Shown here: positions 16,647 to 25,763 of the stretch, piece after piece
How the letters are laid out: each line of letters opens with the position of its first letter
Position numbering within the stretch: position 1 is the first letter of the stretch
Assembly (NCBI RefSeq): GCF_007997085.1
Contig: NZ_VORR01000044.1
Location: forward strand, 1-35,382
Reading direction: 5' to 3'
Length of the DNA stretch: 35,382 bases
Source of the DNA: Polaribacter sp. IC066
GTDB lineage: Bacteria > Bacteroidota > Bacteroidia > Flavobacteriales > Flavobacteriaceae
The notes under the pieces: generated by a model
What the model was told of the DNA's origin: nothing
What the model saw: only the letters and a program-made list of their open reading frames with translations
Databases searched by the model: none
Translations under genes and position numbers: made by a program

Positions 16647-16828
16647 AAAAATAATTTAAGGAAGATAAAGTAGATAATTTTAACTCAAATTATGTTTATT
16701 TGTCAGATAGTTAAGGGCAAATCTTGGTTCTTAAGTCTAAAAGCTTAGTAAGATTGAATCTTTAATCGGACAAGAATAAATATAAAACTTAAAACCAAAG
16801 CTAATTACTTCAGTTTTTTTTATGCATT

Positions 16829-17362
16829 TTAAAATCTATATCCAATTCCTAAACGTACACTTTTTCTTTTTAATTTTTCTGTCTCTATTTGTTTCGTAAT
16901 GCTATGAATATACCTAGTTTCTAAAAACCAGCTTTCTGCAAAATCATATTGAAATCCTATATTTAAACCAACACCAAAATTACTTTCAAAAACATTAGGG
17001 TTTCTCTTCGTATCACCAAATAAGTAGTCTACTTGAAAACCTGACAATGCACTTACTTTGCTTGCAAATTTATATTGAACCATAATTGGTAATTCTACGA
17101 CAAATGCCTGATATTCTCTAACAGTAGAAAATATTGTTTCGAACTTAATATTGAATTTACCTGAAAGACTTTTCTCTAAAAAGAGACCAGCATAGAAACC
17201 TGTATCTTCAATATTAAATGCTTCTATGGTAGAAAAAGTGTGATTAAAGCCACTATTTATGCCAAAATAAATTTTTTCAAATTCTTTTTTATGTGCCGCT
17301 TGCGCTAATATAGCGGACGCTGTAAGCGCTAATAAAATTGTTACAAGGACAAATTTTTTCAT
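16829..17362 (-). CDS. Small outer-membrane beta-barrel protein
   Basis: 177 residues from the ATG at 17360-17362. The frame is open further upstream, but only this start gives a signal peptide (MKKFVLVTILLALTASAILA, cleavage near AQA). The mature part alternates short beta strands with aromatic ends (FGINSGFNHTFS, FYAGLFLEKS, FNIKFETIFS, VMVQYKF-like strands) and ends SVRLGIGYRF, whose terminal Phe is the outer-membrane insertion signal. It fits the porin-family / outer membrane beta-barrel domain (PF13568 type) with about eight strands. Its role is unknown. The neighbours are unrelated, and it is probably monocistronic. Confidence 0.8.
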   Translation of the reverse strand: MKKFVLVTILLALTASAILAQAAHKKEFEKIYFGINSGFNHTFSTIEAFNIEDTGFYAGLFLEKSLSGKFNIKFETIFSTVREYQAFVVELPIMVQYKFASKVSALSGFQVDYLFGDTKRNPNVFESNFGVGLNIGFQYDFAESWFLETRYIHSITKQIETEKLKRKSVRLGIGYRF

Positions 17363-17582
17363 AATAAGTTTAGTTCTACTTAATTTACAGTAAATAGTAT
17401 TGAATATTTTAATAATATTTCTAAAGAAAGTGTTAATAAAGATAAAATAAAAATTTGATTGAATCCTAAACCGGGTAAACAATTTTGTGAGTTCAAACTC
17501 TTTGAAGAGCAAATAAAACAACTCATTATATTGTAAAAAACTTAAATAAAAATACTATTTTTAACATTTAATCTATTTTGCT

Positions 17583-17846
17583 ATGAACTCTGAAGTACAC
17601 AAAAAAAAGAATCAAAAATTTTATAAGTATTGGAAATCAAAAAGAACAAGTAAAAAAAATTACACCCTAAAAACTACAACAATATTCAGCTTTCCTTGTA
17701 GCCTAATTTATTGTTTCATAAAAGACGGTTTTACAGTTGAATTCTTAAAATTTTTTCCTTTCTTGTTCGCGATTACAACGGCAGCATACGGATTTTATGT
17801 CTATTTTATGGAGTACAAATTGCAAGAAAAAGATATCAGAAACTAA
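17583..17846 (+). CDS. Small two-helix membrane protein, unknown
   Basis: 87 residues. A very basic N-terminus (HKKKNQKFYKYWKSKRTSKKN) is followed by two hydrophobic segments (TIFSFPCSLIYCFI and FFPFLFAITTAAYGFYVYFM) and a short charged tail. The positive-inside rule puts both termini in the cytosol. I do not recognise a family. It is 18 bases upstream of the next membrane protein gene on the same strand, so the two are probably co-transcribed and may work together. Confidence 0.6.
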   Translation: MNSEVHKKKNQKFYKYWKSKRTSKKNYTLKTTTIFSFPCSLIYCFIKDGFTVEFLKFFPFLFAITTAAYGFYVYFMEYKLQEKDIRN

Positions 17847-17864
17847 AAAAAGAACATCACAATT

Positions 17865-18467
17865 TTGATAAATAATAAAAAACGATTTTTTACAGAGATT
17901 TTAAAAGCCATTATAAAACTAATTATTGCAGGCGTTCTCATTGGTGTTTTAAAAGAATATGATGGGGTTATTGCCGTTCTTTTAATGGTTAAAATTATAC
18001 ACAATATCTACAAAGAAATCATCAAACCAAAAGAACATAAAAACTGGCTATTACTTATAGGTATGTTACTCACCGGTTTTGGAGGCCTAGTTGGGGAAAC
18101 TTGGGGTGTTGCAAATGGATATTGGGAATACCATGAAGTTACCAGAAAACTACCTTTGTGGCTTCCGTTTGCTTGGATGCTTGCTTTTCATTACTTATAT
18201 AAATTAGAACGAAATTTAATTCCGCTTTTAACAAGTCAAACTCAAAAAAATAAAATTATTTTAGCCATTATTCTTGCTTTAGTACTACCCGCTTTTGGTG
18301 AAGTAATTACCATTTATTTAGGGGTTTGGACGTATTATTGGCCGTATCAACTTTTAGGAGTTCCTCTATATGCTTTTGTTTGTTTGGTATTTGTGCACAT
18401 GTTAGTTTATACTATTTTACATTTTGTTTGTAAAAAGTATAAAATTGAAGATGTGGTTTTTAATTAA
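17865..18467 (+). CDS. Polytopic membrane protein, unknown family
   Basis: About 200 residues from a TTG codon at 17865; no ATG is available upstream after the previous stop. It has about six hydrophobic segments. Two similar motifs stand out, GETWGVANGYWEYH (about residue 78) and GEVITIYLGVWTYYWPYQ (about residue 145). Each has a Glu followed by an aromatic G-x-W/Y-x-Y pattern in a membrane setting, suggesting an internal duplication. The layout loosely recalls carotenoid-biosynthesis-type membrane proteins, but I cannot assign a family. It follows the 87-residue membrane protein in an apparent two-gene unit. Confidence 0.65.
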   Translation: MINNKKRFFTEILKAIIKLIIAGVLIGVLKEYDGVIAVLLMVKIIHNIYKEIIKPKEHKNWLLLIGMLLTGFGGLVGETWGVANGYWEYHEVTRKLPLWLPFAWMLAFHYLYKLERNLIPLLTSQTQKNKIILAIILALVLPAFGEVITIYLGVWTYYWPYQLLGVPLYAFVCLVFVHMLVYTILHFVCKKYKIEDVVFN

Positions 18468-18623
18468 AAAAAGAATAGAAAGATTTATAGCGAAAATATT
18501 GAAACAAATTATTTACAGATACGCCGAGATTCACAAACAAATCATAAAAATACAGCAATAAAAACAGACACAGATTTAATTAATTACACGGATTATAAAA
18601 CGTTGTTCAATAGCAAATTTTCC

Positions 18624-18652
18624 CTATTGCTTTTTAGTGTATATAGCAATAG
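18624..18652. terminator. Hairpin between convergent genes
   Basis: Perfect 8-bp stem CTATTGCT (18624-18631) with AGCAATAG (18645-18652), between the membrane-protein gene and rlmF, which converge. There is no strong T-run on either side, so termination is possible but not certain. The rest of 18468-18675 shows nothing else. Confidence 0.4.
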
Positions 18653-18675
18653 AGAAATTAAAAAGAACTTTGCGC

Positions 18676-19530
18676 TTAATACCGCCAACAAACAATTCTA
18701 GTAACTTTATTCCCTTGGCTCATTGGTATTACTTTAAAATCTGTGACACCCAATTTTTTTGATGATTTCTCTAAACTTTCTACATTTTCTTTTTTAGAAA
18801 CTAAACTTGTAAACCATGTACTTTTGTTTTTAAACAAAGAACTTTCATACAAATAATTGTGTAAAAAAGCCTTCTCTCCTCCTACATACCATAACTCGTT
18901 ATTATTTCCAGAAAAATTTCTAACCGCATTGTTTCCTAAATTTCGTGTTTTTCTTCTGTTTGCTCCTTGCGCTTCTGCTGCCGATTTGTAAAAAGGCGGA
19001 TTACACATTGTTGCAAAAAACACATCGTCTTCTTTTAAAATACCCTTTAAAATTTGCTGCTCATCTAGCTGCTGACGCAATTCAATTTTTGATTCTAATT
19101 TATTGTCGTAAATAATATCTTGGGCAGTATCTAACGAATCTAAATCAATGTCTGTAGCAACAAAATTCCAATTGTATTCAGCAACTCCTAAAAGCGGATA
19201 AATACAAGTGGCTCCTGTACCAATATCTAATATTTTAATAACTTCTTCGGATGAAATTAAATCTGCTAAATGATGTATATAATCTAAACGTCCGGGAATC
19301 GGCGGACATAAATTTTCATCGGGAAAATCCCAAACAGTCATTGTATCAAAAGTAAAAAGTAACGCTTTATTTAATTCTTTTACAGCCTCTGGATTAGAAA
19401 AATCGATGGTCATAACATCGTATTTATTCTTTGATACAAACTCTTTTAATTTAGGGTTTTTGATGGTTAGCTCGTCAAAATTATAACCTTTATTAAATTT
19501 ATTTTTTGAATGTAAACTCTTTTCTTTCAT
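18676..19530 (-). CDS. rlmF: 23S rRNA (adenine1618-N6)-methyltransferase
   Basis: 284 residues, slightly shorter than the Escherichia coli protein (about 308). It is an S-adenosylmethionine-dependent methyltransferase that by family modifies A1618 of 23S rRNA. The SAM-binding motif is ILDIGTGATCIYPLLG near residue 98. The acidic motif is FVATDIDLDSLDTA. The catalytic N6-adenine motif NPPF is near residue 177, followed by the family-specific KSAAEAQGANRRKTRNLG. The N-terminal region (HSKNKFNKGYNFDELTIKNP) is typical of RlmF. The start at 19530 fits. No neighbours in the pathway. Confidence 0.93.
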   Translation of the reverse strand: MKEKSLHSKNKFNKGYNFDELTIKNPKLKEFVSKNKYDVMTIDFSNPEAVKELNKALLFTFDTMTVWDFPDENLCPPIPGRLDYIHHLADLISSEEVIKILDIGTGATCIYPLLGVAEYNWNFVATDIDLDSLDTAQDIIYDNKLESKIELRQQLDEQQILKGILKEDDVFFATMCNPPFYKSAAEAQGANRRKTRNLGNNAVRNFSGNNNELWYVGGEKAFLHNYLYESSLFKNKSTWFTSLVSKKENVESLEKSSKKLGVTDFKVIPMSQGNKVTRIVCWRY

Positions 19531-19842
19531 CTATTCTATTTTATATTCTGTATTTACAAGAAAAAGCTAGCTTTTAAAATACTTCATTGATGTTTATAAA
19601 ATTTTAAAAAACAAGCTTTTTAATTTTAAACAACTACCAGTCAATTAATTAAAAAATAATTTCGCTTCTTAAACCAATTACTAAAATACTACAAACATAC
19701 TACACCTTAAAAATTAAGGAAATGAATCTTTAACTTTGAATTAAAAAATTATCAGTTTAAGCAATCCCAAAAAGTTAAAATCCCCCAGCTTGTTATATTG
19801 TTAAAGTACTGTTTGATAAAAATTTCAAACGGTACTTTTTTT
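19531..19842. other. Gene-free gap between rlmF and the LuxR gene
   Basis: No reading frame of note. It holds a perfect 14-bp palindrome AAAAGCTAGCTTTT (19562-19575) close upstream of rlmF, which could be a regulatory site, and a strong hairpin at 19803-19838. Confidence 0.5.
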
Positions 19843-19844
19843 TT
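19803..19844. terminator. Strong hairpin next to the LuxR gene stop
   Basis: 14-bp stem (AAAGTACTGTTTGA, 19803-19816, with TCAAACGGTACTTT, 19825-19838; one G-T pair), loop of 8. The long T-run (19836-19844) is on the plus strand. The minus-strand transcript of the gene ending at 19843 gets only a weak U-tract. It is probably that gene's terminator, and may also stop plus-strand reading. Confidence 0.6.
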
Positions 19845-21423
19845 AGAGTTTTTTTAAAAAATTATGCAAAGTTTGGTCTTCAAGATTCATTTTTTTCTTT
19901 ATTCTATACCGTGTTGTTTCCACACTTCTAGGCGACAAATTTAAAATAGTAGCTACTTCTTTACTTTTTAAATTAATAGCAATATAAGCACAATGTTTTT
20001 GTTCTGAAATTGATAAGCTAGCATTTCTTTCTAATAATTTATTAAAAAAGTTTACTCGGTTTTTTTCAAACTCCATTTTAAAATCTTCCCAAAATTCTTC
20101 TTCAGATATAATTTTTTGCAGTGCTCTATTTACCGAATGCATTTTAGTGTTTTTAATACTTTCGCTGCCTTCTATTAGTTTATTAATTTTTACAATAACA
20201 TTGTTCACAGCATCTTTATAAGTAGATATTTTTAGCGTTTTAGTGAGTAATGTTTGTTCATTCAGCTTTAACAAAGATTCTATTTCCATCTTTCTTAAAA
20301 AATTTTTTGTGTGTGCTTTATCTAATTCCTCAAAATTTCTGACTAGTTTAGTATTTAATTTCTCTTCTTTTCCCAAAGAAATCTTTAGTCTCTTCTGAAT
20401 TGTATATATTCTGTATGCATAACCAAGCGTAAGTATTAAAAAAGCAATTGCGCCAAACAATATTATTTTTTGTGTGTTTATAATTTTATTATTGCTGTCA
20501 TTTAATTTATTTGTGAGCTCATTTTTAATAATTAATAAATCTTTAGAAGTGTCAGCAAAATTAAGTAATTGTTTCAAATTTAATGAATCTGAAAGTTTAG
20601 AGTATTCTAAAGCAACTTTATAATCTCCTTTTTCTGTATTCAACAGCGCATATATTGTATACACTTCTTTAAAAAACTTATCAGTTTCACTTTTAACCAT
20701 TTTTCCTTCTTGAACCTCTGTTAAACTAAGAGCTTCATTTAATGATTTTTCTGCTAAATTATACTCATTTAGATTAAAATGAGCCTTGGCTTTATAAATA
20801 TAAAAATACTTTAAAAGCAATCGTTTACTTTCAATTTTGTTCAGTAAAGAAATTGCTTTAATTGAAGTTTCTAAAGCCTGCTTCCAATTTTTAGAAATTA
20901 TTTGAGTGGCTACAAGATTATAATAAGAATCTATAACAATAGGATTATTTGTGTTTTCTCCGTTAAAAAAAATAGACAATTCGTAATTTACTTGAGCTTT
21001 TTCAAAATCATCTTTTTTAAAATAGTAAATACCTAAAAGGTTATAGATTGAAACTTTGAACTCTTTATTTGTACACTTTTTAGATGCTAAAAGAGCCTTA
21101 TTTGCCAAATCGTACATTTTAGAATAATCTACTTGTGCCACGTAACTTTCGAGCGATCTAGAAATTGCGATTTTTACCGAGATACAAGGGTCATCAAATT
21201 TTAAATTATTTTGATCTATAAAATGATTTACCTCGATAAGCGGTTCGTAATTATGATTAAATTCTGCCTCTATATAAGCAGAATCTATTTTATTTTCAAT
21301 AGTATGTAAACTAATTTTAGCGCGCTCTATTCTATTAGCACAATACGAAAAAATTAAAATAACAGCTAGAAAAAATAACTTTCTAAAATCTACAATCTTT
21401 TTTTTAAAAAAAAGAGACCTCAT
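19843..21423 (-). CDS. TPR-containing LuxR-type transcriptional regulator
   Basis: 526 residues. The N-terminus has a hydrophobic segment (LFFLAVILIFSYCA) that is a likely signal or lipoprotein anchor. It is followed by a TPR array (about residues 80-290, for example YNLLGIYYFKKDDFEKAQVNYELS), a transmembrane helix (IILFGAIAFLILTLGYAY, about 320-340), a coiled coil, and a C-terminal LuxR/GerE helix-turn-helix (SISEQKHCAYIAINLKSKEVA, then LSPRSVETTRYRIKKKM). The layout is common in Bacteroidota: a periplasmic TPR sensor joined across the membrane to a DNA-binding domain. There is no kinase or receiver. Its ATG directly follows the bshC stop (TAAATG), so the two are probably translated from one mRNA. 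Confidence 0.88.
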   Translation of the reverse strand: MRSLFFKKKIVDFRKLFFLAVILIFSYCANRIERAKISLHTIENKIDSAYIEAEFNHNYEPLIEVNHFIDQNNLKFDDPCISVKIAISRSLESYVAQVDYSKMYDLANKALLASKKCTNKEFKVSIYNLLGIYYFKKDDFEKAQVNYELSIFFNGENTNNPIVIDSYYNLVATQIISKNWKQALETSIKAISLLNKIESKRLLLKYFYIYKAKAHFNLNEYNLAEKSLNEALSLTEVQEGKMVKSETDKFFKEVYTIYALLNTEKGDYKVALEYSKLSDSLNLKQLLNFADTSKDLLIIKNELTNKLNDSNNKIINTQKIILFGAIAFLILTLGYAYRIYTIQKRLKISLGKEEKLNTKLVRNFEELDKAHTKNFLRKMEIESLLKLNEQTLLTKTLKISTYKDAVNNVIVKINKLIEGSESIKNTKMHSVNRALQKIISEEEFWEDFKMEFEKNRVNFFNKLLERNASLSISEQKHCAYIAINLKSKEVATILNLSPRSVETTRYRIKKKMNLEDQTLHNFLKKL

Positions 21424-23016
21424 TTATAGCGTAATTATCGTGAATTCCAACTGTAATGGCTTTAAAGCATCTTTTAAATTTGTGATATAACTAGTACCGT
21501 ATTCTAAATAATATTCAGAAAAGTTACGCTGGCGCTCTTCTAGAGATTCATTTGGTAGCAATTCATTTTGAAGTAGTGTAATTCTATCTACCAAATCTTG
21601 TTGTCTTTTCTTTTCTGCTTTTAACAAGCGTTTTTCTAGATTTTCTAAACCTTTTAGTTGTTTTCTTTCTTGGGCATTTACCGCATTTACAAAAGTAACA
21701 TCTGTCTTTTTAGCAACTTTTTTTAAGTCTACAAACTGCGCTTGTAAAAATTGCTTTTTGTCATCGAAACTTATTTCTAATGCTGAATTTGAAATTACTT
21801 TTTTCGACAATAAATCAAACTGATTTAAAAAAACTTCTTCTTCTGTAATGTTTAGTTTTGATAATTTTCTAGCTTGTTTATCAGAAATTACTTGCACAGA
21901 ATTACGCAACAATAAAATAGGAAAAGGCACTTTTACTTTTTCAAAATAATCTTTAAGTTGTAACCAATATGCCATTTCGCCGCCACCGCCAATATAACAG
22001 AGATTTGGTAAAATAGCTTCTTGAAAAAGTGGTCTCATAATTACATTTGGAGAGAAAGCTAACGGATTTTCATCTGCTTCTTTTAGAATTTCTGCTTTTG
22101 AAAACGTAATATTTGTATTGTTTACTTTAAATAAATTATTTTCAAAAATGATGCGTTCTCTATAATCATCACTCAAATAAAATAAATTAATTTCTCTAGG
22201 ATTTACTTGAATCGGATAGTTTTTTTCAAGTTCTAAAATCGTTTTCGAAACTTCTTTAAAAGAGGTTTCATACTCTAATTCATCCTTCACAAAAGGCGTA
22301 AATAATTGTTTTAGTTTTTTATCATCACCATCAATAATAACCAACCCATATTCTTTAAATAGCTCATTGGCAATAAAACGAGTTGCATCCGCTAAATTAT
22401 CATGTTTTAAATAGCCTTCAGAAAAAAGGTTTTTTAAATATTCTGCATTTTTAGAGTTCCCTAAATGATTCGAGAAAACTTCAAAAACATCTTCTAAACC
22501 TTCTGTAGAAAAACGACCGACTGCTCCCCCATCATTTCTATTCCAACTTACTTTTTTACCATCAAAATTAAAATAATTAATTTCATCAAAATCATGATCT
22601 TCTGTGGCCATCCAATAGATAGGCACAAAGTTTTCTTCTGGAAATTTATCGGCTAATTCTTCGGATAAATTAATTGTAGAAATAATTTTATATAAGAAAT
22701 ACAAAGGCCCCGTAAATAAATTTAATTGATGCCCCGTTGTTATTGTAAAGGTATTTTGCTGCTTTAGCAAGGCAATATTTTGTGCTGTTTTTTCAGAGGT
22801 ATTAAAAGGTTGATATTGCTTTTTTAAAGCATCTACCAAAACCAATCTCGTTTGTAAACGAAATGAGGTTCTCTTTTCTTCAATTTGATTATGAAATCCG
22901 TTGATATCCGGAAAATTATGATAAAAAGGTTTAATTTGATCACTTTTCTCTAAATAATCTGCCATTGTTTTAGAGAAAAAACCCGTCTTTTGAAAAGGAA
23001 TATGTGTTACTTTCAT
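21424..23016 (-). CDS. bshC: Bacillithiol biosynthesis cysteine-adding enzyme BshC
   Basis: 530 residues from the ATG at 23014-23016 (MKVTHIPFQKTGFFSK). The frame allows a start nine codons earlier, but this N-terminus fits the family better. BshC joins cysteine to GlcN-malate in the last step of bacillithiol synthesis, in the cytosol. Recognisable segments are ITTGHQLNLFTGPLYFLYKI (about 90-110), VPIYWMATEDHDFDEINYF (about 130-148), LCYIGGGGEMAYWLQLKDYF (about 340) and a C-terminal coiled coil (about 445-490). bshA and bshB are not in the window, as is usual for scattered bsh genes. The TPR-LuxR gene follows with no spacing. Confidence 0.93.
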   Translation of the reverse strand: MKVTHIPFQKTGFFSKTMADYLEKSDQIKPFYHNFPDINGFHNQIEEKRTSFRLQTRLVLVDALKKQYQPFNTSEKTAQNIALLKQQNTFTITTGHQLNLFTGPLYFLYKIISTINLSEELADKFPEENFVPIYWMATEDHDFDEINYFNFDGKKVSWNRNDGGAVGRFSTEGLEDVFEVFSNHLGNSKNAEYLKNLFSEGYLKHDNLADATRFIANELFKEYGLVIIDGDDKKLKQLFTPFVKDELEYETSFKEVSKTILELEKNYPIQVNPREINLFYLSDDYRERIIFENNLFKVNNTNITFSKAEILKEADENPLAFSPNVIMRPLFQEAILPNLCYIGGGGEMAYWLQLKDYFEKVKVPFPILLLRNSVQVISDKQARKLSKLNITEEEVFLNQFDLLSKKVISNSALEISFDDKKQFLQAQFVDLKKVAKKTDVTFVNAVNAQERKQLKGLENLEKRLLKAEKKRQQDLVDRITLLQNELLPNESLEERQRNFSEYYLEYGTSYITNLKDALKPLQLEFTIITL

Positions 23017-23189
23017 ACCTAAATACCATCGTTTTTGCAACAATCAGGTTCTGCTATAGAATTCATGTAGTTTGGTTAATTTTCGTTAAAAATACAACTA
23101 TTTTAAATGCTGTCGAAGATTGAAAATCAAACTAACAAATTTTTAACGTGTATCTGCCACATCAACCACAAATAGTGCTTTTTATTTGT

Positions 23190-23197
23190 TACTTTTG
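23190..23197 (+). promoter_or_regulatory. -7 box of the M14 peptidase gene
   Basis: TACTTTTG, a perfect TAnnTTTG match, 21 bases upstream of the ATG at 23218. The short distance implies a short leader. Confidence 0.55.
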
Positions 23198-23217
23198 AAA
23201 CTTATCAAATCTATTTT

Positions 23218-25701
23218 ATGAAAATTAACTCTCTTTTTCTCCTTACTTTTTTAACTTTAGGAAATATTTTTGCGCAAGAAATACAATCTCCTCAAGAATT
23301 TTTAGGCTATGAAATTGGCTCTCGTTTTACAAGACATCATAAAGTTGTAGACTATTTTAAATACGTAAGCAACACGTTATCAAATGTAAAATTAGAAAAA
23401 TATGGCGAAACAAATGAACATAGACCTTTGTATGTTAGCTATATCTCATCCGAAGAAAATATTATTAATTTAGAGAATATTAGAACCTCTAATCTTTCTC
23501 AAACCGGTATTTTAACCGAAAATACAGATAACAAAAAAGCAATTGTTTGGTTAAGTTATAATGTGCACGGAAATGAGGCCTCTAGCACAGAAGCCTCTAT
23601 GTTAACACTTTACGAATTAGTAACTCACAAAAAAGATTGGTTAAAAAACACCGTTATAATTATAGATCCGTGTATAAATCCTGACGGAAGAGATCGGTAC
23701 GTAAACTGGTACAACCAAGTAAAAAGTACGCCTTACAACACAGCACAAGACGCAAAAGAACACCATGAGCCTTGGCCCGGCGGACGAGCAAATCATTATT
23801 TATTTGACTTGAATAGAGATTGGGCTTGGGCAACACAAATAGAATCTAAACAAAGAATTAAAATTTACAACAAATGGATGCCGCATATTCATGTAGATTT
23901 TCACGAACAAGGCATTAACAGTCCTTATTATTTTGCGCCGGCAGCCGAACCTTTTCATGAAATCATTTCTGAATGGCAACGTGATTTTCAAACTCAAATT
24001 GGTAAAAATCATGCGAAATACTTCGACAAAGAAGGTTGGTTATATTTTACAAAAGAAAGTTTCGATTTACTATACCCAAGTTATGGTGATACCTACCCTA
24101 CTTTTATGGGCTCAATTGGTATGACGTATGAGCAAGCAGGAGGTGGAAGAGGTGGATTAGGAGTTCAGACAAATGAAGGTGAAATTTTAACACTAAAAGA
24201 CAGAGCTATTCATCATACGTCAACAGGTTTGTCTACCGTAGAAATTTCATCTAAAAATGCAGAAAAATTAAACGCTGAATTTAGAAAATTTTTTAATAAC
24301 GATAATTTAGGCTATAAAAGTTTTGTACTAAAAAATGAAAATCAAGATAAAACAAATCGTCTAAAAAAATTATTAGATACGCATGAAATTACCTACGAAT
24401 ATGCCTCTGAACAAACAGTAAAAGGCTATAATTTTAAGACACAAAAAGAAGATAAATTGAATGCGAATAAAGGCGACTTGGTAATTCATACCAATCAGCC
24501 AAAAGGAAAAATGGTTCAAATTTTGTTTGAACCAAAAGCAAAACTAGTAGATTCTTTAACCTATGATATTACCGCTTGGTCTTTACCATATGCGCACGGT
24601 TTTAATGCTGTTGCTTCTAAAAGTAAAGTAAATTCTTCTGCAATGATGGCTAAAGCTTTTACTTTAAACGCAATGGATAAAAGCGCGTATGCTTACATCT
24701 CTAAATGGACTAGCTTAGAGGATGCAACTTTTTTAGGAGAACTTTTAAAAAATAATATTACTCCTCGTTTTTCTGAAAAACCATTTTCTATTGCCGGAAA
24801 AAAATACCGAAGAGGTACTTTAATCATTTTAAGAAATGATAATAAACAAGAAACTTTTGATGAAGAATTAATAAAAATTGCCAATACAAATAAAAGAGTA
24901 TTGCAGCCAGTTACCACTGGTTTTGTAGATTCTGGTTCAGATTTTGGTTCGTATTCGGTAAAACCTATTCACAAACAAAACGTAGCGTTACTCTCTGGTA
25001 ACGGAGCTTCTTCGTTAAGTTTTGGTGAAATTTGGCATTTTTTCGAAACCGAATTACACTATCCTTTAACTATTATTGATTCAGAGTATTTTAGCAATGC
25101 CAACTTCTCTGCATATGATGTTATTATTATTCCTGAAGGATATTATGGAGGTACTTTAACTAGAAGCACTTTAGATAAATTAACGAAATGGACACGTTCT
25201 GGAGGAACCTTAATAGCTATAGGAACTGCCTTACATAGTTTTGCTGATAAAAAAGGTTTTGCTTTGACAGCGAAAAAAGCAGACAGCCAAAATGATAAAA
25301 ACTCGAATTTAACGCCGTATGCAGAGGAAGAACGCAAAAGTGTAAAAAACTTAATTACGGGCGCTATTTTTAAAAGTAAAATAGATACAACACATCCTTT
25401 AGGCTTTGGTTATACCGAAGAATACTTTTCATTAAAGTTAAGCGAAACCTCTTACAACTATTTAAAAGATGGCGGAAATGTTGCTTATTTTAATAAAAAC
25501 ACCCAAAACGTTTCTGGTTATGCAGGTAGTGCAGCTGTAAAAAATATTCCTGAATCGTTATTATTTGGTGAAGAACAAAAAGGAAGCGGAAGTATTATTT
25601 ATATGGTTGATAATCCGTTATTCAGATCTTTTTGGGAAAATGGTAAACTGTTTTTAGCAAATGCTGTTTTCTTATTAAATTCTAATAAATTGAAGAATTA
25701 A
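23218..25701 (+). CDS. Secreted M14-family zinc carboxypeptidase
   Basis: 827 residues with a signal peptide (MKINSLFLLTFLTLGNIFAQ). Residues about 30-370 are a peptidase M14 domain. The zinc ligands are His and Glu in NVHGNEASSTEA (about residue 118) and His in HVDFHEQG (about 225); substrate residues lie in DLNRDWAW (about 199). A possible general-base Glu is in MTYEQAGGGRGG (about 303). Residues about 595-680 resemble a class I glutamine amidotransferase / DJ-1-like fold (VALLSGNGASSLSFGEIW ... YDVIIIPEGYYGG ... SGGTLIAIG). This module is common in large Bacteroidota M14 proteins and is probably non-catalytic. Likely periplasmic or secreted; substrate unknown. It converges with the PP-loop gene. 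Confidence 0.9.
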   Translation: MKINSLFLLTFLTLGNIFAQEIQSPQEFLGYEIGSRFTRHHKVVDYFKYVSNTLSNVKLEKYGETNEHRPLYVSYISSEENIINLENIRTSNLSQTGILTENTDNKKAIVWLSYNVHGNEASSTEASMLTLYELVTHKKDWLKNTVIIIDPCINPDGRDRYVNWYNQVKSTPYNTAQDAKEHHEPWPGGRANHYLFDLNRDWAWATQIESKQRIKIYNKWMPHIHVDFHEQGINSPYYFAPAAEPFHEIISEWQRDFQTQIGKNHAKYFDKEGWLYFTKESFDLLYPSYGDTYPTFMGSIGMTYEQAGGGRGGLGVQTNEGEILTLKDRAIHHTSTGLSTVEISSKNAEKLNAEFRKFFNNDNLGYKSFVLKNENQDKTNRLKKLLDTHEITYEYASEQTVKGYNFKTQKEDKLNANKGDLVIHTNQPKGKMVQILFEPKAKLVDSLTYDITAWSLPYAHGFNAVASKSKVNSSAMMAKAFTLNAMDKSAYAYISKWTSLEDATFLGELLKNNITPRFSEKPFSIAGKKYRRGTLIILRNDNKQETFDEELIKIANTNKRVLQPVTTGFVDSGSDFGSYSVKPIHKQNVALLSGNGASSLSFGEIWHFFETELHYPLTIIDSEYFSNANFSAYDVIIIPEGYYGGTLTRSTLDKLTKWTRSGGTLIAIGTALHSFADKKGFALTAKKADSQNDKNSNLTPYAEEERKSVKNLITGAIFKSKIDTTHPLGFGYTEEYFSLKLSETSYNYLKDGGNVAYFNKNTQNVSGYAGSAAVKNIPESLLFGEEQKGSGSIIYMVDNPLFRSFWENGKLFLANAVFLLNSNKLKN

Positions 25702-25763
25702 AGATTGTTTGTTTTCCTACAGAGTTTCTTTTCAACCTTGTAAATATTTAAAAAAATAATTAT

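Noticed and set aside
16829..17521. Long N-terminal extension of the beta-barrel gene
   Set aside because: The internal ATG at 17362 gives a perfect signal peptide; the upstream codons encode no recognisable segment.
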